Positions 34,537 to 42,997 of a DNA stretch of 64,000 nt are shown here, piece by piece. Source of the DNA: Nitrosopumilus sp. K4. GTDB lineage: Archaea; Thermoproteota; Nitrososphaeria; Nitrososphaerales; Nitrosopumilaceae. Numbering within the stretch: position 1 is the first letter of the stretch; the number at the start of each line of letters is the position of its first letter. The DNA lies in assembly GCF_018128925.1 (NCBI RefSeq), contig NZ_CP067007.1, forward strand, positions 908,164-972,163, read 5' to 3'. A program made the position numbers and the translations under genes. A model generated the notes under the pieces. It saw nothing but the letters and a program-made list of their open reading frames with translations, was not told the DNA's origin and made no database searches.

Positions 34537-35571
34537 TCATACAATGCCAACCAAGTTTGCAAGTTCTTTTCTACATGCGGCGCCTAGTTTTTCAGCAGCT
34601 TGTTCTGGAGAAACATCGTTGAGGAAAATACCATAACCTCGTTCTAAGCCAGACCAAGATTTTGTTATAGGATAAATTTCAATATGCCAATGGATTTGTC
34701 TACTGTTTTTCTTTTCAGGAGAAAGATGAAAGACCAAATTATAAGAAACATTTTTGATGGTTTTTGACAATCCACCAAGAGTTGCTCTCAAAATAAGAGA
34801 CAAATCATTAATTTCTTTTTGAGTTATTTTTGAAAAACTTGTTGTGTGTTTTTTAGGAGATATCCAAAATTCGTATGGGTATGAAGGTGCCCAAGGACAA
34901 AATGCAATAAAACCTTCTGTTTGAAGAACCTGACGAGGGCCACCAATTTCTTCATTAACCGTTTGACACATAGGACATACACCTTTTTCATTTAGAATCT
35001 TATGAGATGCTTCTGCCTCTTCTTCTATTATAGGAGGAATTGTAGAAAATGTCAAGATATTCAAATGTGGATGAGGATTAGTGCTTCCTGCCAATTCTCC
35101 CTGATCAGCAAAAATTGAAACATAAGTAACGCCTTTTTGCGTGTAAAGCCATCTTAGTCTATCCTGCACAACAACTAAAACATTTGACCATTGTTCTGAA
35201 TCAATAGTGGCAAATGTGTCCTTTTCTTTAGGAGATGCAACTACAACATAATGATAACCATAAGCAGGTTCGCTATAATGAGGCCTATCACTGTAAGTAT
35301 TTTCAGTATCAATTGACACGATGGGATTCTTACTTTCAAAAACTCTAATTGACCAACCTTCAACATATTCATCCTCACTGTCCTGTAACCGTTGAAGCAT
35401 GCCATCTTTTGCAACAAGAGACAAAACAGAAGGATTAGTCATAGATTCATTTCCAGGAGCATATGGAGATTTTTTTGGATCAACTACTTTGTCATCTTTT
35501 TTTGAAACGATCATAAAACGCTCAGAAACATAGTCTTTGCGCATGTCTCCCATAGTTGATTTTGCACTCAA
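34537..35571 (-). CDS. galT: Galactose-1-phosphate uridylyltransferase-like protein
   Basis: A 344-residue GalT family protein (HIT superfamily). The N-terminal half holds GSTNPHPHLN, the HPH active-site type; a zinc-like CPMC pair (about 200) follows. Then come FCPWAPSYPYEFWISPKKH and the C-terminal IHWHIEIYP metal region. Typical GalT has HPHxQ; here the residue after HPH-x is Asn, so the nucleotide-sugar specificity may differ. The neighbouring nucleotidyltransferase and Gna1-like genes point to a sugar-nucleotide role. Confidence 0.82.
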   Translation of the reverse strand: MSAKSTMGDMRKDYVSERFMIVSKKDDKVVDPKKSPYAPGNESMTNPSVLSLVAKDGMLQRLQDSEDEYVEGWSIRVFESKNPIVSIDTENTYSDRPHYSEPAYGYHYVVVASPKEKDTFATIDSEQWSNVLVVVQDRLRWLYTQKGVTYVSIFADQGELAGSTNPHPHLNILTFSTIPPIIEEEAEASHKILNEKGVCPMCQTVNEEIGGPRQVLQTEGFIAFCPWAPSYPYEFWISPKKHTTSFSKITQKEINDLSLILRATLGGLSKTIKNVSYNLVFHLSPEKKNSRQIHWHIEIYPITKSWSGLERGYGIFLNDVSPEQAAEKLGAACRKELANLVGIV

Positions 35572-35762
35572 AGAGCGTTAAAACGTTTACGGAGATCCAA
35601 AAACAAAAAGATTTCAAAATTATTATGATCGTAATTTCATCAAAACATACAATAAATTATTTCAAGAAAACAAAACATCCTATTTTTGAAAAATCAGATC
35701 GCAAACTAATGATGGAAGCTTTAAACTAGAGCACTAAAAGTGAAAAATCAGGTAAAAACCCA

Positions 35763-37049
35763 ATGAAAAATTCTGACATCCATATGATTTACGTTCTGTT
35801 AGATGGAGTAGGAGATCTTCCTCATCCAGATTTAGATGGAAAGACACCATTGGAGGCAGCAAACACCCCAACATTAGACAAATTATCTAAAAATGGCGTA
35901 ATTGGAGAAGTGATTTCAGTTGGAAAGGGCATTGCACCAGAGTCAGATATTGCAGTGTTCAATATGTTAGGATACAAATTTCACCATTCTGATTATGCTG
36001 GTCGTGGAGTTATTGAGGCAATTGGCGTCGGCATTGATTTTAAAAATGGGGATTTAGCACTTAGAGGAAACTATGCAACACTTGATGATCAGGGGGTAAT
36101 TACAGACAGAAGAGCAGGACGACATATAGAAAAAGAAGATGCAAATGGAGTTGCAAAAGAGATTGAAAGTAAAATAAATTTTTCACATCCAAACACATCA
36201 GTAGTAGTTGCTCCAACCATAGGACACAGAGTTACAGTTAGAATAAGATCAGATTCAAGAGAACTATCATCAAAGATCACAAACACAGATCCTGCATATA
36301 GCAACATTGGAGGAATGGGAGTAGCAAAAGCAGTAGGAGATTATCTGAAAATCGAGAAATGTTTACCACTTGAAGAGAACGAGGATACAAAATTTACATC
36401 AAATTTGGTAAACGAGTTTAATGAACAGTCAATCGAAATAATGAAACAAAGCCCCATCAACCAGAAAAGAAAAGAGCAAAACAAGAAATTACTAAGCTGT
36501 ATTTTACTTAGAGATGCAGGCAACAAATACCCAGATGTAATTCCCATCAATGATAAATATTCCATGAATTTTTCATGTATAGTGGACATGCCTGTAGAGT
36601 TAGGAATTTCTGAAGTACTCAAAATGAAAGCATTTGAAGCAGGGGGATTGACAGATTATGAAGAAAAAGCTAAAGTCGCAGCAAAAGCAATGGAAACACA
36701 AAATGCAATCTATGTGCACCTAAAGGGGCCAGATGAGTTTGGTCACGATGGTGATGCTATTGGTAAAATGAAAAATATCGAAGAAATTGATCAAAGGTTT
36801 TTCAAAACGCTTTTAGAAAATATCGATACAGGTAAAGTGGCAGTTGTTATTTCAGCAGATCATTCAACGCCATGTATCAACAAAGGACACAGCGATGATC
36901 CTGTTCCTGTTTTAGTTTCTGCAGATTTTATCAAAAATGACGGAACAACAAGAATGACAGAAGAACAAGCAAAGAAAGGAAGCATAGGATTGATTCAAGG
37001 AGCAGAAGTCATCGAAACATCTTTGAATTTAATTAAATCTCAAATATAG
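35763..37049 (+). CDS. apgM: 2,3-bisphosphoglycerate-independent phosphoglycerate mutase (archaeal)
   Basis: A 428-residue alkaline-phosphatase-superfamily enzyme of the archaeal ApgM type, which interconverts 3- and 2-phosphoglycerate. Visible motifs: LLDGVGDLPHP near the start, GVIGEVISVGKGIAPESDIAVFNMLGY with the catalytic Ser, RAGRHIE, the metal-binding HLKGPDEFGHDGDA, and VVISADHSTPC. The 3' end overlaps the convergent DUF309 gene by 17 bases. Confidence 0.93.
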   Translation: MKNSDIHMIYVLLDGVGDLPHPDLDGKTPLEAANTPTLDKLSKNGVIGEVISVGKGIAPESDIAVFNMLGYKFHHSDYAGRGVIEAIGVGIDFKNGDLALRGNYATLDDQGVITDRRAGRHIEKEDANGVAKEIESKINFSHPNTSVVVAPTIGHRVTVRIRSDSRELSSKITNTDPAYSNIGGMGVAKAVGDYLKIEKCLPLEENEDTKFTSNLVNEFNEQSIEIMKQSPINQKRKEQNKKLLSCILLRDAGNKYPDVIPINDKYSMNFSCIVDMPVELGISEVLKMKAFEAGGLTDYEEKAKVAAKAMETQNAIYVHLKGPDEFGHDGDAIGKMKNIEEIDQRFFKTLLENIDTGKVAVVISADHSTPCINKGHSDDPVPVLVSADFIKNDGTTRMTEEQAKKGSIGLIQGAEVIETSLNLIKSQI

Positions 37050-37593
37050 TCAGTTTGTTTTCTGCCTGCATTTCTTTAATTTTCTGTCGGATTCTATCAA
37101 CATCAATGGTAGTATACATAGATGGGGAATTGCCAAGTTTTTCTAGCGCACGTGTTAGCATTCCAATTCCAATACTTTCTTCATTTTTTTGAGCATGTGC
37201 AAATGCAACAGCAAGTAAAATAATTCCTTGGACTAGTTCTTTTTCTCTCCCAACACATTTTTTCCAAACTCCTTCAAATGCCTCGTGACTTTCCCAAAAT
37301 CGTTCATTGTTAAAATAAAAAATCCCATCACGAATTCCTTGTTCTTTTGCAATTTCTTCTTCAAAAACATGTCTGGCATTATCCAAGGTTCCAATAGGAC
37401 TGAGTTTTTCAACAAGAGACTCCATTTTGTCTTGTTCAACTGAAACATCTAATTCCACAAAATCACTTGCAACACGTGCAACTCTAATGGATGCATCCAT
37501 GTCTGCACATAGATCTCGTGCTTTATACACAAGTTCACGAGAGTTTTTGGGAGAATAGCCTTTATTCTTAAGATGAAGCATATAGCGTTCCAC
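37033..37593 (-). CDS. DUF309 family protein with an N-terminal extension
   Basis: A 186-residue protein. The C-terminal part contains the DUF309 signature YFNNERFWESHEAFEGVWK and GIILLAVAFAHAQ; the N-terminal 90 residues are an extra helical/beta region. DUF309 proteins are small helical proteins of unknown role, often encoded near central metabolic genes. Here it converges on apgM. The start at 37593 is chosen because the extension looks coherent. Confidence 0.75.
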   Translation of the reverse strand: MERYMLHLKNKGYSPKNSRELVYKARDLCADMDASIRVARVASDFVELDVSVEQDKMESLVEKLSPIGTLDNARHVFEEEIAKEQGIRDGIFYFNNERFWESHEAFEGVWKKCVGREKELVQGIILLAVAFAHAQKNEESIGIGMLTRALEKLGNSPSMYTTIDVDRIRQKIKEMQAENKLTIFEI

Positions 37594-37676
37594 GGTTAAA
37601 ATCTATCGTAATTTCTTAAATTTCTTGTCTAATTCCAATCAAGGTTTATATGAAATATCTAAAGGATTTTGGATAC

Positions 37677-38096
37677 ATGTCCATTATCGAGACCGTAAGT
37701 GACGTAGATAACACATTCTTATCGAGAAGAGAGCTCACTTGCAATTTTGCAGGGTTGGGAGGCAAACTCCAAAAACTTGATGCAGTAGACATGGTCACCA
37801 AAGAGTTCAAACTCGATGGTAAAGTTGTCATCCCAATGATATTACAAAGTCACGTTGGAAAACCAGGAATAACAGGAACTTTCTATGTTTATGAGGATGA
37901 AGGGTTAGCAAAAAAACACATCAACCCAACAATTTTCAAAAGATTAGAAAAGGCTAAAGCAAAATTGGCAGAAGCACAAGCTGCAGAACAACCAGCAGAA
38001 GAAGCTCCAGCAGAAGGTGATGCGCCTGCAGAGGCAGAGGTCAAAGCAGAAGGTGATGCGCCTGCAGAAGAAGCAAAAGAGGAGAAGTCTGAATAA
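37677..38096 (+). CDS. rps24e: 30S ribosomal protein S24e with an acidic tail
   Basis: The ATG at 37677 ([12 protein letters not shown]) matches the family start better than the in-frame ATG at 37650; it leaves 139 residues. Core: [49 protein letters not shown] and [17 protein letters not shown]. After about residue 100 is an unusual Ala/Glu-rich tail ([17 protein letters not shown]... and again AEGDAPAE) from a short internal repeat. Its stop overlaps the S27ae start (taatg), so the two are translationally coupled. Confidence 0.93.
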   Translation: MSIIETVSDVDNTFLSRRELTCNFAGLGGKLQKLDAVDMVTKEFKLDGKVVIPMILQSHVGKPGITGTFYVYEDEGLAKKHINPTIFKRLEKAKAKLAEAQAAEQPAEEAPAEGDAPAEAEVKAEGDAPAEEAKEEKSE

Positions 38097-38269
38097 TGGC
38101 AGGAAAAAAGGGTTCTAGTCCAAATGTATACAAATACTTCAAAGTAGATGGAGACAAAGTTTCAAGAATTAGAAAAATTTGTTCAAGATGTGGCAAAGGC
38201 GTCTATATGTCTGAACATAAAGACAGACACACATGTGGTAAGTGTGGACTAACAGAGTTTAATCAATAA
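38096..38269 (+). CDS. rps27ae: 30S ribosomal protein S27ae
   Basis: I translated 57 residues from the ATG at 38096-38098 to the TAA at 38267-38269: [20 protein letters not shown]... . It has the S27ae zinc site (CSRCG and CGKCG) and the [14 protein letters not shown] ending. The start overlaps the S24e stop by one base. The gene order S24e-S27ae is conserved in archaea, which supports both calls. Confidence 0.93.
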   Translation: MAGKKGSSPNVYKYFKVDGDKVSRIRKICSRCGKGVYMSEHKDRHTCGKCGLTEFNQ

Positions 38270-38372
38270 TTTTTAAAAAAATATTCTGAGTTTTTGTAAA
38301 TATTATTTTTAGAAATAAATTTTTGTAAAGGATCATAATTAATAACAGTACAATGCACAAAATTTTGATACA

Positions 38373-38726
38373 ATGAACCTTGAAAAACTCTGTGAAGAAG
38401 TCATAAAATCAGACCCGAAAATAAGATTTACAGGAATTTTAAATCCCAGAGGAGATTTAGACATTCAAAAAAACAAAAATGATGATGCCTTGCTTACAGG
38501 GGATGAAGTGAAGATGTCTGTTCACTATACTTATGAAAGATGGAATCAACTTCAGAATCTAGAATACAAACTTGGAAAAGAAGTTGCATCCATTACAGAA
38601 TATGAAAATGTCATAATGATTAGCATCGTTTTAGAAAAAAATCTATTTTTATTAAGTACAGAACCAGATGCAGATTATTCAAAAATCATATCAAATGTAA
38701 AATCAATCATTGCAAAAAATCAATGA
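38373..38726 (+). CDS. Small thaumarchaeal protein, roadblock-like; paralogue of the 42998 product
   Basis: A 117-residue protein: MNLEKLCEEVIKSDPKIRFTGILNPRGDL, then VKMSVHYTYERWNQLQNLEYKLGK, ENVIMISIVLEKNLFLLSTEPD and a C-terminal helix. The layout (helix, RFTGILNPRGxL strand, strand pair, helix) recalls a roadblock/profilin-like fold, probably DUF6659 or a close relative. Its N-terminal ~100 residues match those of the 42998 product at many positions, e.g. the shared DEVKMSVHYTY. Function is unknown, possibly a signalling or regulatory partner. Confidence 0.65.
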   Translation: MNLEKLCEEVIKSDPKIRFTGILNPRGDLDIQKNKNDDALLTGDEVKMSVHYTYERWNQLQNLEYKLGKEVASITEYENVIMISIVLEKNLFLLSTEPDADYSKIISNVKSIIAKNQ

Positions 38727-38728
38727 GT

Positions 38729-39436
38729 TTAGTATAATTTCTTTTTACGGATTTTACTGCTTTTTGCTTCCAATTCATCTAGTTTTTTTAAAAACATAGG
38801 ATCTATCTTTATTTTAGATATTGATTCAGCTGAGAGTTTTACAGTGTTGGAATCAAGAGAAATGTTTGTCCTAGGCAATTCTTTTTCAATCCAGAATTTC
38901 ATAGCCTTATCTTCAAGTTTGTAGTCTCTAAATCCAGCAGGAAATCGTTTTGTGATATGATGAAGTAATGTCCTATCATCAAAGACAGCTCTAGGTTCAA
39001 AGAGACGGGTTTCATCGGCATAAACACTTTCAAAAAGGTTGCCAGTAATTTCATCAGAAAGCAACTCCATTTTTGAGATTTTTCTTATAAGATCAAGAAA
39101 ATGAAGAAACTCGTGTGCCAAAATAGCATGAATTGTCCCCTTTAGACCATAAGCAATCAATGGTGCAGATATTTGAATTACAACTTGAAATTTTTCATCA
39201 AATGTAACAGGAATTGTCCTAGCAAACAATATCCCAAATGCATAAGGGTTTGAACTGGGAGCAGATACAACTATAGAAGGTTCTACATAAGCAATTGGAA
39301 ATCTAATTCCAGATGCTTTTTCAATTCTATTGATTCCCTCAACAACTATAGGAAATCGTTTTACAACTAGATCATAGACTTTGTCAGGAATCAGTCCCTT
39401 AAGATGAGCTTCTTTTAGTCGGATTAATGGATCCAA
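38729..39436 (-). CDS. Putative zincin-like metalloprotein (HExxH)
   Basis: A 235-residue cytoplasmic protein. The segment GTIHAILAHEFLHFLDLI (about residues 95-113) carries HEFLH, the HExxH zinc-peptidase motif; a downstream Glu (SDEITG or ESVYADE) could serve as third ligand. The rest has no recognised protease signature and no signal peptide, so it may be a cytosolic zincin or an inactive homologue. It converges with the 38373 gene. Function is inference. Confidence 0.5.
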   Translation of the reverse strand: MDPLIRLKEAHLKGLIPDKVYDLVVKRFPIVVEGINRIEKASGIRFPIAYVEPSIVVSAPSSNPYAFGILFARTIPVTFDEKFQVVIQISAPLIAYGLKGTIHAILAHEFLHFLDLIRKISKMELLSDEITGNLFESVYADETRLFEPRAVFDDRTLLHHITKRFPAGFRDYKLEDKAMKFWIEKELPRTNISLDSNTVKLSAESISKIKIDPMFLKKLDELEAKSSKIRKKKLY

Positions 39437-39475
39437 TGTACCATCTCCGGAGTATTGAATGTAAAAAGGTTGATT

Positions 39476-39577
39476 CTATCTAGACTTTGGTTTTCCAGAT
39501 TTAGATTTTTTTTTACTACGTCTTTCAGCGCGTTGATCTGCCCATCTTGCATGTTTACCTTTTTTTCTAAGTGGCAT
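39476..39577 (-). CDS. Small basic protein (33 residues)
   Basis: I translated this from ATG 39575-39577 to TAG 39476-39478: MPLRKKGKHARWADQRAERR...KPKSR. It is almost entirely Lys/Arg/Ser/Gly, an RNA- or DNA-binding composition. It falls between the zincin-like and pus10 genes on the same strand, so it may be cotranscribed with them. I could not recognise a family. Confidence 0.5.
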   Translation of the reverse strand: MPLRKKGKHARWADQRAERRSKKKSKSGKPKSR

Positions 39578-39612
39578 GTTTTATCTAAAAAATAGGTGTT
39601 AGTTAATTGTTA

Positions 39613-40764
39613 TCATTTGAGACAGACATCATGAAAATCAAAATAAGTACAATGACAGTTCACATCCAGAATTGAACTGATTCCAGGTACAACATCATCA
39701 GATTCAACGAATCTCTTCACAGGTAATCCTCCTTCAGCATGAATTGTTATAACAACATCATTTTTAGATTTTTTTTTATATTTTATATCAAATATTTCTT
39801 TTTCAGTACGTCTTCCAGATTTTTCATAAACCACTACGGGATTATTGGAAATGCTTTTGATTTTTTTCAGATTTTTTGAATCAATATCGGATTCTGAATG
39901 AATGTTCATTTCTATTAATGAGGTAAATTTAGGAAGTTTTTTCGGGGATTCTTTGATCTGTTTAAAGTGAAGTAATGTCATAGGGGAGAGATTAATTTTT
40001 TTGGGCATTCGTACATTACGGTTTTGGGGGTTTAGCAGTTTTACAAAAAAAGGCCGTCCAGTTCCCAAAACCAAACTAGATTTGTCCTCACCTCCAAGCC
40101 AAGTGAATTTTGCAGTGGTTCCACCAAATTTTGAAAATAAATATTTTGAGATTTTTCCTTCAACACTTTCAAATTTTTCAATGCCATGAAGGTTACAGAT
40201 TCTGCATCCTTTACCTTTACAGTTGTGGCAAGGTTTTTGTTTTTGAGGAAGGCCACGGGTCGGTTTTGTGTATCTTCCTTGAAAAAAGAGATGTTTTGAG
40301 CGAACAATACATGATTCGTCTTTGAAATTTATTGTAAACGTAAGATCAGGATCCATAAAATCAATTATTTTTCTGTTCTTTCTTGTAAATTGATGTGCGA
40401 GTTCTTTTGTGATATCTGTTTTAACACTGTCAATTCCACGAATTTTGAATTTAGATTTAATCAGATCATCTCGGTCAATTATTGAAGGCTTGATTATTGC
40501 ACCAACCAACATTGTAGAATACTCATATTTTGACGAATAGTCTTCCATGAGATTCACATAAAACTTTAGGTTGGATAAGAGATTTTTACAGATATAACAT
40601 TTAGTGCTAGATGATTTTAGATTTTTATGTATTTTTTTGCCAAGAAGTTTGTTAGAGGATAGACGAAGTTGTTTGGAAAACAATCTACCTAAACAATTGT
40701 CACAAAGATCATATTTTTTTAAAATTTGTTTTGCTAGAGGAATAACATCAGTAAAAGTAGTCAT
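39613..40764 (-). CDS. pus10: tRNA pseudouridine synthase Pus10
   Basis: Archaeal Pus10 makes pseudouridine 54 and 55 in the tRNA T loop. The 383-residue protein has an N-terminal zinc module with CDNCLGRLF and CYIC (residues 18-58) and a THUMP-like region. The catalytic Asp block is GGEDKSSLVLGTGRPF, before the catalytic domain ending in GGLPVKRFVESDDVVPGISSIL. A second CHNCKGKGCRIC lies mid-protein. The start ATG is at 40764; srp54 is upstream on the same strand. Confidence 0.92.
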   Translation of the reverse strand: MTTFTDVIPLAKQILKKYDLCDNCLGRLFSKQLRLSSNKLLGKKIHKNLKSSSTKCYICKNLLSNLKFYVNLMEDYSSKYEYSTMLVGAIIKPSIIDRDDLIKSKFKIRGIDSVKTDITKELAHQFTRKNRKIIDFMDPDLTFTINFKDESCIVRSKHLFFQGRYTKPTRGLPQKQKPCHNCKGKGCRICNLHGIEKFESVEGKISKYLFSKFGGTTAKFTWLGGEDKSSLVLGTGRPFFVKLLNPQNRNVRMPKKINLSPMTLLHFKQIKESPKKLPKFTSLIEMNIHSESDIDSKNLKKIKSISNNPVVVYEKSGRRTEKEIFDIKYKKKSKNDVVITIHAEGGLPVKRFVESDDVVPGISSILDVNCHCTYFDFHDVCLK

Positions 40765-40793
40765 GACAAGAGGTCTATCATTTATTGAAAAAT

Positions 40794-42119
40794 CTAACCC
40801 AATCCCATGCGTCTTAGGGTACCTTGCATTTGTCTACCTTTTGATGCTTTCATCATATTTTTGGAATTTTTGTAATTTTTTAACAATTCCTTTACTTCAT
40901 GTTCAGGCCATCCAGAACCCCGTGCAATTCTCTTAATTCTAGAGGAGTTTAACAAATCAGGATCTGCTTTCTCTTCTTTAGTCATACTTTGAATGATATA
41001 ACGCCATTTGGAAACTCTGCCTTCCATTTGATCAAGTTGATCATCTTTTACCATTCCAGACAAACCAGGCATGTTATCCAAAAATCCTCTCAAAGAACCA
41101 ACTTTAGTAACTTCTTCTAATTGATAGAAAAAATCATCCATGTTCATTTTTCCACTTGAGATTCGCTTCATACGAACCTCATCGCCTTCATTTTCTAATC
41201 GTTTAGCTAAATCTAAAACAGCTTGAATATCACCCATTCCAAGTAGTCTGCCAACAAATCTAGTTGGGGAGAATTTTTCAAGATCATCAATTCTTTCTCC
41301 AGTACCGATGTACATGATTTGAGCTCCAGTAGCTGCAGATGCAGCTATTGCGCCACCACCTTTTGCAGAACTATCAAGTTTTGTGATAATAATGCCTCCA
41401 ACAGGAACAGTTTTGTGAAATGCTTCTGCTTGATTGAAGCATTGTTGTCCGATTGTCCCATCAATTACCAATAGCGCCAAATCTGGATCTGCCACCTTGT
41501 TAATTTGTTGCATTTCTGATAAAAGATCAGATTCCTCTTTATGACGTCCAGCAGTATCAATAAGAATTACGTCCAAGGGCATATTCTCAAAATGTTTTAG
41601 ACCGTTTCTAACAATTTCAGGGGAATCTTTGTTGTTTTCCTCCCCATAAACCTCAACATTAGATTTGTCACACATTGTTTTTAGTTGAACTAATGCACCG
41701 GGCCTGTAAGTATCAGCACCAATTACTCCTACTTTGTAACCTTGTTTCATCAAGAATTTAGCAAGTTTTGCAGTAACAGTGGTCTTTCCGCTTCCCTGAA
41801 TTCCAAGCATGATGATTTTATTTTGCTTTCCAGGTTTGAAATCAAACTCAGTTTCTTTTCCCAAAAGTTTTGCTAGTTCATCGTACAGAATCTTTACAAT
41901 GTGATCTTTTCTAGATAGTCCAGGAGGGGGTGTTTCGTTAAGTGATCTTTCTTCCAAATGTTTTGTAATCTCAAGAACTAATCTAACATTTACATCAGAC
42001 TGCAGTAATGCTCTTTGAACGTCTTTAGATAATTCTTTGATTAATTCCTCGTCGATTCCGGATGATTTTACAATTTTCTTTATTGCATCACGTAAATTTG
42101 TCTTCAAACCATCAAGCAT
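40794..42119 (-). CDS. srp54: Signal recognition particle 54 kDa protein
   Basis: SRP GTPase of 441 residues that binds signal peptides at the ribosome and interacts with FtsY. It has the N domain, the G domain with G1 GIQGSGKTTVTAKLA, ADTYRPGA, DTAGRH and TKLDSSAKGGG. The Met-rich M domain includes the LPGLSG-like NMPGLSGMV and the RIKRIARGSGW segment. It overlaps dph6 by 8 bases on the same strand. SRP19 is encoded elsewhere in this window (51940). Confidence 0.96.
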   Translation of the reverse strand: MLDGLKTNLRDAIKKIVKSSGIDEELIKELSKDVQRALLQSDVNVRLVLEITKHLEERSLNETPPPGLSRKDHIVKILYDELAKLLGKETEFDFKPGKQNKIIMLGIQGSGKTTVTAKLAKFLMKQGYKVGVIGADTYRPGALVQLKTMCDKSNVEVYGEENNKDSPEIVRNGLKHFENMPLDVILIDTAGRHKEESDLLSEMQQINKVADPDLALLVIDGTIGQQCFNQAEAFHKTVPVGGIIITKLDSSAKGGGAIAASAATGAQIMYIGTGERIDDLEKFSPTRFVGRLLGMGDIQAVLDLAKRLENEGDEVRMKRISSGKMNMDDFFYQLEEVTKVGSLRGFLDNMPGLSGMVKDDQLDQMEGRVSKWRYIIQSMTKEEKADPDLLNSSRIKRIARGSGWPEHEVKELLKNYKNSKNMMKASKGRQMQGTLRRMGLG

Positions 42120-42801
42120 TATTTTCCAACCCCGCCTCCACTATTTCAAACCTTCCTCGATAGCCATCCCAATGAGTCTTACTGTTTTTGATAATTATAT
42201 TATTTGAAAACAAAGGACAGTTAACAACAAAGGTTTCTGCCTCACCACCTTCAAAATTTAGATTGAATCCATATTTTTCAGACAATGAGTGTAATGTGTC
42301 TAGGTCTTCAACTGTAATTTTTTTACCTAGCCAAAAATCATCCAGCCCATCTGAGGATACACTTGTAATAATAAAATCAAAACCAGACTTTAACAAATCA
42401 CTCATGTATGTTTTTGGTTCACTATGCCACAAAGGAGATAATAATTTAATATTCAGTTTTTTACATATCATTTCAAATTTTTGTTTTTGGAAATCACTAG
42501 CAATTCCACCATGAAGCAAGCCTTCAACACCATATTCGTTTTTTGCCTTTTTCAAAAGAGTTTCAATGGAAGAAAGTTCAGTGTCGGTTTCATCAGAGTT
42601 AGAACTCAATGTCAATTGAGGAATATTCATGGCTTTTGCTTGTAATTTGGTCCACTTCAAATTAGGATGATGAAGCAAGTGACTCTCATCAGATTTTGGA
42701 TATACACTAAGAAGGCATTTGATTTCATGTCCTTGATTTTTTGCAACAAGAATTGCATATGTGCTATCTTTTCCACCAGAAAATAACGATGCTAATTTCA
42801 C
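42112..42801 (-). CDS. dph6: Diphthine-ammonia ligase
   Basis: Last enzyme of diphthamide synthesis on elongation factor 2. It is an ATP-pyrophosphatase of 229 residues with the PP-loop SGGKDS (residues 9-14). Other family stretches are GIASDFQKQKFE, LLSPLWHSEPKTYMSDLLKSGFDFIITSV and EGGEAETFVVNCPLF. It overlaps the start of srp54. An aIF5A gene lies nearby (43736), so two modified translation factors have their genes or modifying enzyme close together. Confidence 0.93.
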   Translation of the reverse strand: MKLASLFSGGKDSTYAILVAKNQGHEIKCLLSVYPKSDESHLLHHPNLKWTKLQAKAMNIPQLTLSSNSDETDTELSSIETLLKKAKNEYGVEGLLHGGIASDFQKQKFEMICKKLNIKLLSPLWHSEPKTYMSDLLKSGFDFIITSVSSDGLDDFWLGKKITVEDLDTLHSLSEKYGFNLNFEGGEAETFVVNCPLFSNNIIIKNSKTHWDGYRGRFEIVEAGLENNA

Positions 42802-42997
42802 AATAGGTGTTAAAATTTAGAGAAAATATGTTATGTGGTAAAAGGAAAAAGCCTCGGATGCTTCATTACTCATAATCCTCATCATATTTCAGACGGCTTT
42901 TCCAATCATCATCAGCATCCATTTCTGTTTGAGGTTAGTGTTATTTTAGTCTGAAAAACATCACATAACCAGATTTTGTGTACTGAGAAATAGGAAA

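Noticed and set aside
42866-42922. 18-codon acidic frame upstream of dph6
   Set aside because: Too short to distinguish from chance; no promoter evidence or motif.
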